Origin: Cloeon dipterum
Taxonomy: Eukaryota; Arthropoda; Insecta; Ephemeroptera; Baetidae
NCBI RefSeq assembly: GCF_949628265.1
Contig: NC_088788.1
Coordinates: forward strand, 35,388,335 to 35,452,334
DNA length: 64,000 nt
Reading direction: 5' to 3'
Made by a program: the position numbers and the translations under genes. Positions 9,761 through 21,652 of the stretch are shown piece by piece (positions within the stretch are counted from its first letter, which is position 1; the number at the start of each line of letters is the position of its first letter). The notes under the pieces were generated by a model that was not told where the DNA came from, searched no databases, and saw only the letters and a list, made by a program, of their open reading frames with translations.

Positions 9761-12700
9761 TCAAGGCTTCTTCCAGTTGAGGAAGCGTTGGACGGCACAT
9801 TGCCAGTGCTCAAACTCTGCTGCCAACACTCGATGTTGATCAGAGTTTGGAACAAACTCGCGCTCCACCCGCCGAAGCTCTAGCAATTCTTCTTTGCCAG
9901 ACCATATTCCTACAAAGAACACAAAAGGTTGATTCAACATTTTTATATTTTATTTTTGGCATTGAAAAATCTTCAAATAAAAGCCATAATCCATTATCAT
10001 TGGGGATTTTAATTTAAAAATGAATTCTGCAGTGACATTTATAAAAAACACGCAGCAACTCACTTGAATTTTAATAATGAAGCCAGAATCTTTGAAAAAA
10101 TCAATCTGAGCGAGCAAAATATTTAAAGCCCTTAAAATTATAGTGCCAAGACCTACCCATCAGTTGATTGGAATTTAAAAAATGCCGTTTTTGACACAAT
10201 TTAATCCACACTTTATTATTTTCTAATTTGATCTTTTTATATTATTCCTTCATTCATGAATTAAATCAAAAGCTCACCAGCGGCAATTCCAGCTAGAAAA
10301 GCAGCGCCAAGGGCAGAGTGATCGCACGTGGTGGCCCTTTCGACGTGCAGTCCAGTCAGGTCGGCCAGCATCTGGGCGATAAAGTCATTGCGAGAAACGC
10401 CGCCGTCGATTCGGATGCCCTTGACAGGAATCGGAATCTCCTGGTGCATCAGTTGCACCAGCTGAGCACCGCGGAACGCCACACTTTCGAGAAGCGCACG
10501 CACCAAGTGTGCCTTCTGCGTTGAAGGAGAAATGCCGAGAAAGCCCGCGGCAGCCAAAGCATCGTTTATGGGAGCCTAGCATGAAACAACATTTAAATAA
10601 ATAATTAGAGTTGATTTTTTTTGTTACCTGAAGACCAGAGAAAGCAGGAACGAAGTAGACTCCGCCTGAACTGGGCACTGAGGTGGCGAGTTGTGACGAT
10701 TCCCCAGGTTCCTTGATCAAATCTGAAATGTGGTTGGGGACTTAGCAAGGATGCTTGCTTGTCGAGATAGAAGTTTGCCTCACCACAGCTGAGAGCCCAG
10801 TTGATAATGGTGCCTGTGTCATTGGAAGCACTTTCAGCAAGATAAGTCAACTCGGAGCCTACCTTCCAGCCAACCAGTGGGTACATGCCTAAATAAAGCA
10901 GCAAATCATTAGAAAAAGTTATTAAAACTATGTGAAAACGTTAGGTATAAAGTAGAGCTTTACAGACCAACAATTAAGATCGTTTTAAATTTTTTGACTA
11001 TAGCAAAAAATAGTTCATCGAGTTAACTGTCAAAATTGGTAACAGTTTTATCTCATAAATCAGATAAATTAAAAAATTAATGATTTTTCACTTAATATTG
11101 ATCCCTTTCATGCGCAAATTTAAGGATAAATTCCCTAAAGTGTGAAATAATTCGTGGTATTACAGTGGAGAGACAGTGCTCGAGTGCTCGCCGCTTGATT
11201 GGCCAATTTACTCAAAAATTTAAACAGCAAAAAATTCTAAGCTTATTTCCTCTCTTTTAGATAGTATTTCAAGTCAAATTTTATAAAGTATAAAACCATC
11301 CAATAAAGCTAATAAATACCTAAGGTTGTCCCCATGGGAGTTTTTCCTGTGTTGATGTTGAGGAAAGATCCAGTGCCCATAGTGAGCTTGACGTCGCCCT
11401 CTTTGAAGCAGCATGAGCCAAACATAGCGGCACTTTGATCGGCAACCTGCTCAAGCCAAGAAAAAAGGCAATGAAAAATTTCCAAAATTCCGATTTCCAA
11501 AATTCCTACCGAACTGCAGATGGGGAAGGTGGCACCCCAGATTTCAGGGGCGACCACCGCCAAGCAGGCGCCGGCCGATTCTCCGACCGGCGGAAAGATG
11601 CTGGCCGGAAGACGGAAGATGGCGCGCGCCCAGCCAGCCCACTCCATGGTGAAAGGGTCGTAGAGGCCGGTGGCCGCCGCCGAAGAGGGATCTGTGCAGT
11701 AGGAGCGGCCCCCGGACAGTCGCCAGATGAGGTATGTGTCAAATGTGCCGAACATGACTTCGTCGCGCCTCATGGCTTCTTTCAGACCTGGCACATTTTG
11801 CAACACCCACAGCAGGCGGAGCGTGACCTGAAAATGCCATTTGATGATTTGATTGATCAAAACTCTCTCTGAGATATTGTCATAGATTGAAATCGCTCAA
11901 AATGAAAGTCATAGAGAACGGAAAGCGGTTTTGCAATTAATTATTCAAAACAAATGCTCAAATTAGTCAATAAAGGTCTCAAACGTGCTTTGGGGTTGAT
12001 TTATCAAATGGTTCAATAAAATAAGTCCAGTCTACTAACAAAAATTTTTATTTGGAAGTAAATACGCGAAAATAAGAAATTCTTTCATATGAGTGGTTTT
12101 AAGGGGTTGAAATAGGGTTAAAAATGAGAGGATGGATCAATTATTAATTTAAGGCGAAGAAATGGAACAAAAATTACCTAAAAAGAACCCTAAAAAAGAG
12201 ACAAAGTGCCTCAAATGCTAGGGGTTGATTTATGGGGATGTTTAGTTATTTAGGGGCTGGAGATTGCCCTATTATGTTATTCAGATTTTTTGCACAACTC
12301 AGTTTAGATGTTATTTCGGGAAAAACCAACTCACCTGCGTGTTCATCAATTTGAGCGTGCTACCAGCGAGGAACCGTCGCTTTCTGGTGATCCAATACAC
12401 CACCCTGGCAGCTCCCCTGAGCACCTACGGAATAAAAACCATGCACTGAAATTGCCTGTTAGAAATTTGAATTATTCCCACCTTGACGGCGAAACTGTTG
12501 TCCCAACTCTTGACCAATTGGGCAGCCCTGATGTCCTGCCAGGTGATTAAATTGTGAAAAGGAGTGCCAGTCACCTTGCTCCACGTGATGAAAGTGCAGC
12601 GCTGCGTCGAGATACCCATACAGGTCACGTCGGTCATGTTGAGGTTGGCATCTGACCAAAAATAGACATAATTAAACTCTGGGGTAAGTTCTAATTTCAA

Positions 12701-15399
12701 TTGAAATCACTTGTCACAGCCTCCTCGACGACGGCAACCACCTTCGACCATAGCACCTCAGGGTCGATCTCGAAACGCCCTGGCTTAGGGTAAAGGAGGG
12801 TCACCTGGGGAGAATTGAACATGAGTGAAATAAATGTAATTCAATTGACAAGGGAACCCTGGGGACGTTCTCATCTGATATGCAAATTTTTTGTCCAGAA
12901 ATGAGTTACGGAATGGACAAATATTTAGAAAAGCTTTAAATATACAATTTTTGTTCAATCGTGATGATTTTTGGTGCGTAGACTTCCCCTGACGAGATAA
13001 TAATAACGGATGCATCGTTTTTCCTTTCCAAAATTCTCGGAGAGATGACTTCAAGCGACTCTAACGTTCTATTTTCATTTTAACATTCTTAGAGTGATAC
13101 TTCCTAATTAAAATTTTACGTTTTTTATTTTTAAAATAATGATTTATGTTAAAATAAATTTTACAAATTGTGATGGTTTGAAAGATGTTAAAAATGTTCA
13201 ATTTTTCCAAAATAGTATCATTTTTTGAGATGCCATTAAAGCCGTTAACGTAAAAATCGTAAAAAATATATATTTTAAACAATTAAAAATTAAATATCGA
13301 TCAATCCGTCTCATCAAGGAGTACGTACCAAATAATTGGATAAATATTGCTTCTTTTTTTTAACTAAATCATGCATAGGAATCTCAATTAGAAGAAATTC
13401 GTAAATGGAAAATGAGAAATGAGGCTCTATTGATACTTTTAATGGTCATTTATTTCTTCTAATTTCATGAAAGTCTGTGCGTTTGAGGCAAAAAATTTGC
13501 ATTTTAGAGCGAACGTACTCAGGGTTCTCTTATGGATCAATTGTCGGAGTATTTTCTTTCATTGTGCCTTTGTTTGATCTTGAATCGCATACAAAAAGTC
13601 TACTGTGCTCCACTTGGGTTCATAAGCCAGAAGTGAAAGGTCAAACTTTATTATAACACGAGTCACGAGAGTGTTTCGTCAGGAAAATCATCGCTAAGGA
13701 GACTCAAACGCTCTTTCTTCATGAGATTTCGATTAAAAACGTGTCACTTGTGGTGTTCCCGTCTTGATTATCTTTGTGGTACGATTGGCATTGCGTAATT
13801 TAGATCGTCTTTCTTTATATTGGCTGACTGTGATCGTGAACTTTTTTTAATGCTCGTAGATTGCGGTGGATTCAGGGACTTTCTAAAATCACACGCAGTG
13901 TTTTTTTTTAAAAGCCGTTGGCATTGAAAGCGGCAAAAAATTAGCCAAGATTCGTGTTGGTCATAAACTTTCATATAATAATTTATTTGTTTTTCACAGC
14001 TTCAGATCGGGACTCGCACAAATTAATATAACAAAATGGTTACACATGGAAGGAACATTTTATTTAAGTAAGACTATAGTCTATGTTTGCATTCGCTCAA
14101 CAACGGAGAGTAAATACAGATAGCGTAAACAAGGTGACCTCGTAACTATAAAAGTTGACAGGGCAAGTGGCGTCAAGTGAAACATTATCTTGACTGCATT
14201 TAATCTCGAATTAGGGACACGCTCGTCTTGCTTATCGATGACACTTGAGGAATTTCGGGTGCTCAATCGTTGCAGTGCTAATATAAAAAGTTGCAGGGCC
14301 GAATGTCGACGAAAACCGCTCAACCAACACACCTGAAGGCCGGATGCAAGTTAAAATAATTGCCTCATTATGCATTCCAGCCAGCAGGAAATTACGAGCT
14401 AACAGCTTATCATTTAGCAATCAACTGAAGGTAGAATAAATAATCTCTTAAGACGGTTGTGAGATTTGAAAATAGAATTTGGCACTCTGTTTGAAGCACA
14501 GTAAAAAGCCAAAGGGATAAAAAGTTGCAAAGGTCAAGTTCATTTTATTTGCTTCATGACTTAGCGTAAAAATTGAAATTGCAAGACGTAATGCCATTAC
14601 TCAGCGAGAATTTTATTTTGGTGAGGAATCAAAATATCGTTCAAAATTTAAATTTGTCAGCGGGTTTTTAAAAGATAAGCAGCTAGAACTATAGGAAAAT
14701 AATTTAATTTCAGCTTTTATGGGTGTTTTTGTGTAAGCGCCTAATGATTAAATGAATAAAACAATTCCTTGGCTTTCCCCGTAAACAAAAAGTAAAGCTT
14801 GAAAATTTGTAAAGAATGCTTTAAACCTTTATTGGAAGTACAACTATTTGAAAAGTAGGAAATTCCCTAAATCATTTATTACATTTGTGAGAAATCGGCA
14901 AATCAAGCGCAAAATGTGTCTCCCTGCTGTAAAACCACGATTTATTTCACACTTTCGGGAATTTTTCCTCCAAATTCGCACGCCATTGGATAGATCGCGC
15001 AAATCATGCCAAAAAATCATTTAATTTTCCGAGAATGAGACAAAACCTGAAATTTAACTGTTCCTTGGTCCGAATTTTAGAGATAAACGTGTTGCTAAAT
15101 TTCACAAACTCAACGAACCACTTTCTATTAGTCAACAAACATTGCTAAATATAATCGTTAACTGTTTTGGCCTATAAATCAGTGTCAGAATAAAATTTAA
15201 AAAAGCGTACCTCTCTTTGAGCTGTGCCGACGACCGTCGCCGCCTGGTTGAGCACATGGCAGCGGACGGTGGTGGTGCCGACGTCGAGAGCGGCCACGAA
15301 GCGTTTGGCCGCCTGTCCGAGCTGCGCCTGTTGCTCGCGTTGGTTCGCCATGCGCTGTCCATGCCGCGGCCGCGATGGCACTGACTGGCTCTGCGTCAT
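9761..15399 (-). CDS. GK5: Glycerol kinase 5 (FGGY carbohydrate kinase)
   Basis: ATP-dependent FGGY-family kinase of the GK5 branch (putative glycerol kinase; in vertebrates linked to skin lipid metabolism). Minus-strand exons 15399-15211, 12804-12711, 12651-12482, 12424-12335, 11827-11510, 11446-11320, 10888-10784, 10722-10628, 10575-10278 and 9909-9761 join in phase to 544 aa (human GK5 about 529). Landmarks: phosphate loop DVGTTTVR (39-46), EIDPEVLW, GISTQRCTFITW, WQDIRA, LVKSWDNS, GTFDTYLIW, ADQSAAMFGSCCF, LTMGTGSFLNINTG, VYFVPAFSGLQAPIND, IRIDGGVSRNDF and ALGAAFLAG. Words such as STQR.TFITW and the LVKSW.NS block place it with GK5 rather than canonical GK. The next in-frame ATG (15351) would remove 16 residues and cannot be excluded. 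Introns 1, 3 and 6 exceed 300 bases; introns 1 and 6 hold family A repeats. Confidence 0.94.
10935..11290 (-). repeat. Dispersed repeat family A, copy 3 (GK5 intron)
   Basis: Reverse copy: AGAGCTTTACAGACCAACAA, TTAACTGTCAAAATTGG, TTGATCCCTTTCATGCG, AATTCCCTAAAGTGTGAAAT, GTGGAGAGACAGTGCT, AATTTAAACAGCAA and TAGATAGTATTTCAAGTCAA. It occupies most of the intron between the exons ending at 11320 and starting at 10888. Confidence 0.75.
12805..14879. other. Left part of GK5 intron 1, nothing recognised
   Basis: A+T-rich intron sequence. Open frames on either strand at 12785-14420 show no known domain and lack matching splice sites. No repeat family shared with other parts of the window was recognised before the family A copy that starts near 14880. 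Confidence 0.45.
14880..15185 (+). repeat. Dispersed repeat family A, copy 4 (GK5 intron 1)
   Basis: Forward copy: GTCTCCCTGCTGTAAAACCA, CGATTTATTTCACACTTTCG, TCGCACGCCATTGGATAGAT, CTGTTCCTTGGTCCGAATTT, AGATAAACGTGTTGCTAAAT and TAACTGTTTTGGCCTATAAA. It ends about 25 bases from the splice donor of GK5 exon 1 (which reads on the other strand). Confidence 0.75.
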
Positions 15400-17337
15400 G
15401 CGTGCCCCGCCGCGCACCGGCCCCCCTCCGCAGCACCGGCCGCAGCACCCCTACCCTGCGGCCGAGCAGCGACGCCGGTTGCCTAACGCCGCCTCACGGA
15501 GGCGCCGCAGCCGCATCGCCAGGTCTCGGCAGGTATCTCGCAGGCTGCAATTTTTGCTGAGTTTGTTTTTCAGCCGGAACTGAAAGAAGAACAGGGTTGG
15601 GTAAAGAATCGTCTGTCGGTTTCTATTTGCTCATTGTCAGCGATAATCGAAAAGGACGCTAATTGCAAATTTGAAAAGTGAAAGTAATGGCAATCTGTTT
15701 CTGTTACCTGAGATGGTTATTAATTTTTAGTGCCTATTTCGCAACGATGTGAAGCAACAATTTCGCAATTTATAATACATTAGAGAGTTTTATCATTAAT
15801 GTAGTAATTGCTTCGAAATTAGTTCATTAAACTAAAATATAATTACTAATTAATTTTAATATATAAAATAGCTGCATAATTATTAGGTTCCTTTTTAAGA
15901 GCTTGAAAACATTAAACATTTTGATAAAAATATGAATTAAAATGTGCTAAGTCATAAAAGCAAGCTTCATTTTGGCCAATTCAAATTTTTTTGCGTCCTG
16001 ATAAGTTTGAATCAACTTAAAAAAAGGCTTTTCCGGGAAATTTGGCACAGGAAAATATGCAAATAAATTGCCAATTTCAACCGCTTTCCGAATTTGAAAA
16101 GATTTTTGATCTAGCACCCTAGTCCTATTAAAATATTTTAAAGGCAAACTCGCCCCCTTATATTATTCATTAATTTATGTTCTAATTTGAAATTTTATGC
16201 TTAGATCAGAAATTTTACTCTCTTTACACTTGTAAAAAGTTTTCCTTTGGCGTAATGTATGTTCATCTTACTTTAAACTCTGTAAATGCGATTGTTACAT
16301 AAGAAAAAATAATTGTATCCGATCAATAACACATATGTATTATTTGTTTTTTCTCCTTGTTAAAATTTCGCGATAGAACTTGATAATTGAAAGGTAGAAT
16401 TTCATTCCCCATGCAGACACACGTGTTATTTTCAATTTAAGAATTGATTTTTCAATCAATGCCCTAGGAAAAGAACGTAATAGCCTTTATAGCGTAATCA
16501 ATATAGCAAGGGGCGTAACTCGTAACTTGTGAGTGGCGTGATGCACCATGCACCCTTTCAACAAAAAATAACCTATAAACCAATTTGGGCAACCATCAAA
16601 CTAAAATATTTTCCTTGTAGAACGATCTCATATAGGTTAATGTCCCTTGTAAACCAACAAGAAATAAAGTAATGATGATATAATTGAATACTTTTAGACC
16701 CTATATTATAGTTTCGAACTAGACAGCAAGCGACAAAATCAAGCAACTATTTTGGCAAAAATACGGACAAGAGAAATAAAGGCAAGTTGACACTTACGGT
16801 AACGAAGAAACAGAGAGTTGAGATATGTGTATTTGATCTATTCTGAGAATTATTATTGCTCTTTGGAATAGATTTTAAGTACAGTTTGTCCGCAGGACTG
16901 AATTTTAGAGATCACCCTAACCCTTTCGCATGTTCTCGATTCTCAATTCTGATCAAACTAGTTTAAAACCGGTTTAATAAAACACACCAATCACTGAACA
17001 TGCTTTCTTCTCTAGTAATAATTTTAATCGGAATTGGCAAAATCAAATCTTACCAGTCTTATTTAAAGAGCTATTTTGGTGAATTTCATAAGAAAGATAT
17101 TGTTAGTTCTTGACAGTCATTTAAATTTTAAACCGGTTTTTACTAATGGTTCGGTTTTCTACTAATATTTTTCAACCTCTGTTGACAGATGGCGTCAGTG
17201 ATTGGTTACAGAGTTCTTGAACTCAGCTGTGGGATGTAAACAAAAGAGCTAAAATCAGCCGGCATGGCCAACGCACGCAGGGACTTTTAAATTTGTTGTG
17301 ATTAATCGTAAATTGAATCAGAGAAATTTGTGCCGAG
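15400..17337. other. Head-to-head spacer between GK5 and HDHD2
   Basis: Bases 15400-15590 are CG-rich and probably hold the GK5 promoter and leader; open frames there are composition artefacts. From 15600 to 17160 the sequence is A+T-rich with no gene seen. Two stretches near 16968 and 17133 share AAACCGGTTT. No convincing TATA box was found for HDHD2. Confidence 0.4.
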
Positions 17338-18601
17338 ATGCTGAATCGAATCAGGGCGGTATTGATTGACTTGAGTGGAACCTTGCACATAGACGACACA
17401 GCGATTCCAGGCGCCGTCGAGGCTTTAAAAAGGTATAAATTATTTTCAATCGATACAAAATTACCCCTTTGCGTATTTTTCAGGCTACGTTCGTCAGGGA
17501 TCAAAGTGCGTTTCGTGACCAACACTACGAAGGAGTCTTCCAGATCCCTGCATGCGCGCCTCAGTTCGTTGGGATTTGAGGTGGACCGAAAGGAAATGTT
17601 CAGCAGTTTGGCCGCCGCCCGCCTCCTGGCCGAGGAACGTGGCCTCCGACCTCTACTGCTAGTGGACCAGGCAGCTGAGGAGGAATTCGAAGGGTTGCCC
17701 GCGCCTGAGCAGGGCCCACCTAACGCGGTCCTTGTCGGACTGGCACCCAAGAGATTTGACTACCAGTCACTCAACCAAGCGTTTAGGTTATTTATTTTAT
17801 TTTTCTTTCCGCTCGAAATGAAATAAAATTCATGTTTAAATGTTAAAAATGAATCGTTACAGGAAATTAATCTTTGCCTTCACTTGAAATGCTATGTAAA
17901 GATGAGGAAAAAGTTTAAAATTTCCCAGGTTTAAGTTTAATTTTTTTAGGAAATTGGCTCCAACGTTTTCACTATCTTCTTACTGTAAATTCACGATTTA
18001 TGTACTCACACGGAACGTTTCCTTAAAATTCGCCCACCATTGGAGAAATCGTGACAAGAAGGATCAAAATCAAGCGAAAAAATTTATAAATTTTGTCTCT
18101 GATTTGGTCTTGGTTGCAGAAAAAATTAAAATGTTATTAAGCTCTATTTTAAAATGTCAACAGATTGGTCCTGGATGGCGCACAACTGATTGCAATTAAC
18201 AAAAGCCGATACTACCAGACAAAGGATGGCCTGTCTCTTGGTGCTGGGTCTTTCGTGGCTGCGATCGAGTTTGCAACGGGAAAAGAGGCTGAGGTTGTTG
18301 GCAAACCTGCCAGGTCCTTTTTTGAAGCCAGTCTCAAGGGGTTAGGAGTTGCTGCTGAAGAGGCCATCATGATTGGAGACGTAAGAGCTTTCTTGTTTGA
18401 ATGAAAATATTTTTTAAAAAATGTTTTCAGGATGTTAAAGATGATGTCATTGGTGCGATTGATGCTGGGATCCAGGGTTTGCTGGTCAAGACTGGAAAGT
18501 ATAGGCCAGGAGACGAAAAGAAACTGGCTGAGGGAGTTGTGGTCGCTGAAAATTTCCCTGAAGCTGTTGACAAAATTTTGAGGGCAAAGGAATCGAACTG
18601 A
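17338..18601 (+). CDS. HDHD2: HAD-superfamily phosphatase, HDHD2-like
   Basis: Haloacid-dehalogenase-like hydrolase with a cap domain; related to HDHD2 and LHPP, phosphatases acting on small phospho-compounds, with substrate here unknown. Four exons, 17338-17432, 17484-17786, 18164-18380 and 18431-18601, join in phase to 261 aa (human HDHD2 259). Motif I is DLSGT (D11 the presumed nucleophile; the usual second Asp is Ser, as in human HDHD2). Motif II is VTNTT (43-47), motif III the lysine of VVGKP (K180) and motif IV MIGDDVKDD (202-210). NAVLVGLAP in exon 2 and LALGxGxF-like LSLGAGSF in exon 3 are family blocks. The AGATG start begins the first conserved strand directly. Intron 2 contains a family A repeat that ends near the exon 3 acceptor. 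An ATTAAA at 18656 is the likely poly(A) signal. Confidence 0.93.
17885..18150 (+). repeat. Dispersed repeat family A, copy 5 (HDHD2 intron 2)
   Basis: Diverged forward copy: GATGAGGAAAAAG, CTTACTGTAAATTCACGATT, AAAATTCGCCCACCATTGGA, GAAATCGTGACAAGAAGGAT and CAAAATCAAGCGAAAAAATT. The 3' part of the family is missing; exon 3 begins a few bases further on. Confidence 0.65.
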
Positions 18602-18655
18602 GATTATTTATTGTACCCTAGATGTCATGTATTAATTTAAGCAAAATTTTATTTA

Positions 18656-18661
18656 ATTAAA
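18656..18661 (+). promoter_or_regulatory. Possible poly(A) signal of HDHD2
   Basis: ATTAAA 55 bases after the stop codon, in A+T-rich sequence. Confidence 0.4.
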
Positions 18662-21340
18662 GTTACCTGTGGCACAAATGTCAGCTTTGAATAGCTATAG
18701 TCTAGATTGTTCAAGAACAATGTCGGCATTGCATAAAACGAAGGTATATCCAATTAAAGCGCTTGGCAAACAATAAAGCTGGCCGACTGGTCAAGATTCA
18801 AGAAATCAAGAGACGCCCACGCACCAGCGGCCGCGCGATCAGACAGGTACAAGCGCCCGCTCGCTCGCCCGCCTTTCCCTGCTGTGGCCGCTGCTGCCGC
18901 CGCCGCCGCGAAATCTCATATTCAAAACTGATTAGCAACAATTCCGCAGCCGCGTGTGCCGTGCTGTCGGTGAGGCGAGGCGGCGGCCAAATGAAAAAGA
19001 AGTTTGCTCTTCGCGGAGCATAATGGCGAGGTCGTTAGCTGCGCGCCCGCGGGCCACGCAAAGTGGGGCGTGGGAATGGAATCGCCAACAACTGCCCGCG
19101 CCTGGCCGCGCAAAAGCACTGCTTGCGCAAAAGCCGAAAGTTGTGTTGCCGCCGCGTGTGCTGTCGGGGGTTCGATTCCGGATTCCAGCCCAATGGGGTG
19201 CTTTTTCCTTAATCTTCTTGAGTTTGCGTAAATTTCAACTAAATTCCTCCCAGGGCTAGATTTGACTTTTCAATGAGTTATGTGTTTTCCTAACGCCTGG
19301 TGTTACTAAACTGTTAATTATGTTGATCGCGGACGATGCTTTTGAAGGCTGATAGATGCACATGAGGCGTTCGGGATTTTTCCTTTCGTTTCTTCAGATA
19401 AAAATTAAGAAAATCCAGTTTTGATATAACCTATTAAGTATTACAGCCAATGAAAATTAAAGTTAATTAACAACATTGTTGACTTAAGTTTATATTGTTT
19501 GTGAAATTCAGCAACAGTTTATCTCTAAAATCCGTAAAAACAGTAAAATTTCTCGAAGAATTAAATGATTTAGTCGCTTGATTTCGATCCCTCCCTCCGT
19601 GAGCTATCAAACGGGGTGTACGAATTTTGAGGAAAAGTTCCCTCAATCATGCGGTTTTTGTGCCGATTTTATGAAAAATATAAACGGCAACCTGGGATTT
19701 TTTTTAGCTTTTTCTTAATATTCAGATAGTATTTGAAGTAAAGATAAAAAAGGATTTTTCACAAATTTTCTGTACAGCTTTAGAGATTGTTCTATAATGC
19801 ATTGACAACAAGGATTATCAGAGGCTTTCCCTTATCAATCCTCTTTAATTTTTAAAGGCTGGATCTAACTACCTAACAAATTGAATTTCTTAACCTCTCA
19901 AAATTCGTAATGAAATCTAACGAATGAATTACAGTAATAATTGCTTTTAAGCGTCATAATCTCAGACTCTACAAAAATTCCCCTTTTAAATCGATAAATT
20001 CCCAGTGTAGAATTTTTTGTTGACTCTGCTGTCATCCCAGCATTCTTTCCTTTCCCACTGAATTGCTTGTGCAGCAAAAAAACTCGGATTTAAACGTTGT
20101 ATGAAATAAAATATGCGCCAACGCACGGCATGGAAGATTAAATGTTCGTGTTTTACGAGTTAGAGGAAAAATATGTTTTATGTGTATTTACTCGGGAGGA
20201 ATGATTTCGGCTTCAATTAAAATTTTCTTTGGGCTCGTCTGGTATGTGACGTGATATTCTAATGAAATAGATGCAATTTGCCAGCGCCGCGCGCGTAAAA
20301 CCTGTTTTGTTTTAGTGTGTTCTCTGATGTTAGCCCGTATTATATTGGGAAACCAAGCACTTGTTAGAATTTAAAAGGCAAAAAAATCTTTGATAGTTCA
20401 ATAAGAAACAATATAGCAGGGACAAATTATAATTTATTTATTGCGAAAGACTAGTTTATTAAAATGTGCTATGCTATATCAGATGTCATTGTTTGATTCA
20501 AATACATAATCATTTTAAAAGTAAATGATTTATTTTGACAAGAGAGGTGTCAGCCAGCCGCCGGTGAAAAAGGGTTAAAAATCAAAAAGTGCAGGAGAAA
20601 GAAAATGTCTTGCGGTTCTTCGGGCCGTTAAACTCTAAGAAGATATTGTCAGCCTTGCCAGCCGCCGGTAAAAATGGCCAGCCGCCAGGCAAAAATTCAG
20701 CTAAGCCGGTCACTGTAAATCTCGAGGCTGACAATGAGACCTCTATAGGAAAAAGAAATTAGGGAATTTCCCGGAATGTAGATCGATTGATTGACTGATG
20801 ATTTTTAATGATGGCCGATGTTAAATCCCAGCATAAGGATTGTAGCCTTCGGAGCCTATAAACGATTTCAATAATTTCGCCGAAAACTTGTCTTTTATGC
20901 TAAAAAGACAATTAAAGTAGAATTGAATTGACTAAAACGATGCATATTAAGAATTTCCTTGTCGGTTTATACTAATTTTTAATCAAAATTGGCAAATCAA
21001 TAAAGATAAATAATGTATATAGTATATGTGATTAAAAAATCATTAATGTCATGAATAGAACCAAATGTTTGAGGGATGTATAGCGCTTTAAATTGAATTA
21101 GATTCCTATGTAAAATCCTCAATATCTCCTAACAAAATAGAGCAGATTACGCAGAAGGATAAACCGGATGTATAATCTGATAGACAAATTATTAAAAATT
21201 CCATAATTCATAAAATTTTCACGTCAAATTAAGAAGACCTAAAAAATCTCAAGAATTTTGTACATAAAATAAAAACAAATTAAGTTTAGGACGTGACATT
21301 AAACACTCAAATTCGGCTAATTTGCACCTTTCGTGTGTGT
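18662..21340. other. Gene desert, left part
   Basis: 18800-19210 is a CG-rich island with overlapping low-complexity open frames on both strands and no recognisable protein. 19210-21340 is A+T-rich and apart from the family A copy near 19440-19800 I see no gene. Bases 20550-20715 hold three copies of a short CAGCCGCCGGTAAAAA-like word. Confidence 0.4.
19440..19805 (-). repeat. Dispersed repeat family A, copy 6
   Basis: Reverse copy: GTGAAATTCAGCAACAGTTT, ATCTCTAAAATCC, CGCTTGATTTCGATCCCTCC, GTACGAATTTTGAGGAAAAG, TTCCCTCAATCATGCGG, ATATAAACGGCAACCTGGGA and GATAGTATTTGAAGTAAAGA. It lies in the desert between HDHD2 and Cdk4. Confidence 0.75.
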
Positions 21341-21349
21341 CCCGTCTTG

Positions 21350-21652
21350 CCCTGGGGTCTGATTGTCAGTCAGGGGCTTTAGCGGGCCCTCGGGGAGGGA
21401 GGTGGGGAGAGAAACAGCTGACGACATTGCCGGAATTTTAGGTAGCGAGTGTTTGAGTGCGATTTCTTCTCCTCTCCATCTCCTCCAACCTAGAGCAGAG
21501 ATCTCGTCGGCTCGCGGTTGGTTCGTTCAGTCTTTGACTTGTTAGCACTCGAGCTGCACTAGAGTCGCTGCGGCAGCTGTGAGCCAGCTTCCGCCGACAG
21601 TGCCGAAACGCCGACCAAACAGCTGCCGACCAAGCCGGTGATGTCGAAAAAT
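21350..21652 (+). other. Candidate distal 5' UTR exon and promoter
   Basis: A CG-rich block with an insect initiator-like TTCAGTC (A at 21529) and a strong splice donor, AAAAAT|GTAAGT, after 21652. An ATG at 21641 reads ATGTCGAAAAAT into the donor. The only downstream gene on this strand is Cdk4, whose first coding exon is preceded by a splice acceptor, so this could be a far upstream leader exon. Joined directly, the frame from the 21641 ATG would stop after six codons, making it an upstream ORF. This is inference; no homology supports it. Confidence 0.35.

Noticed and set aside
9761-15399. Canonical glycerol kinase
   Set aside because: The loop variants (STQR.TFITW, SW.NS, ADQSAAMFG) match GK5, whereas canonical GK has SNQRETT and GDQSAAL.
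19125-19205. tRNA-like GGTTCGATTCCGG (T-arm look-alike)
   Set aside because: The flanking bases do not form the T stem properly, and no matching D arm, anticodon stem or acceptor stem could be found around it.
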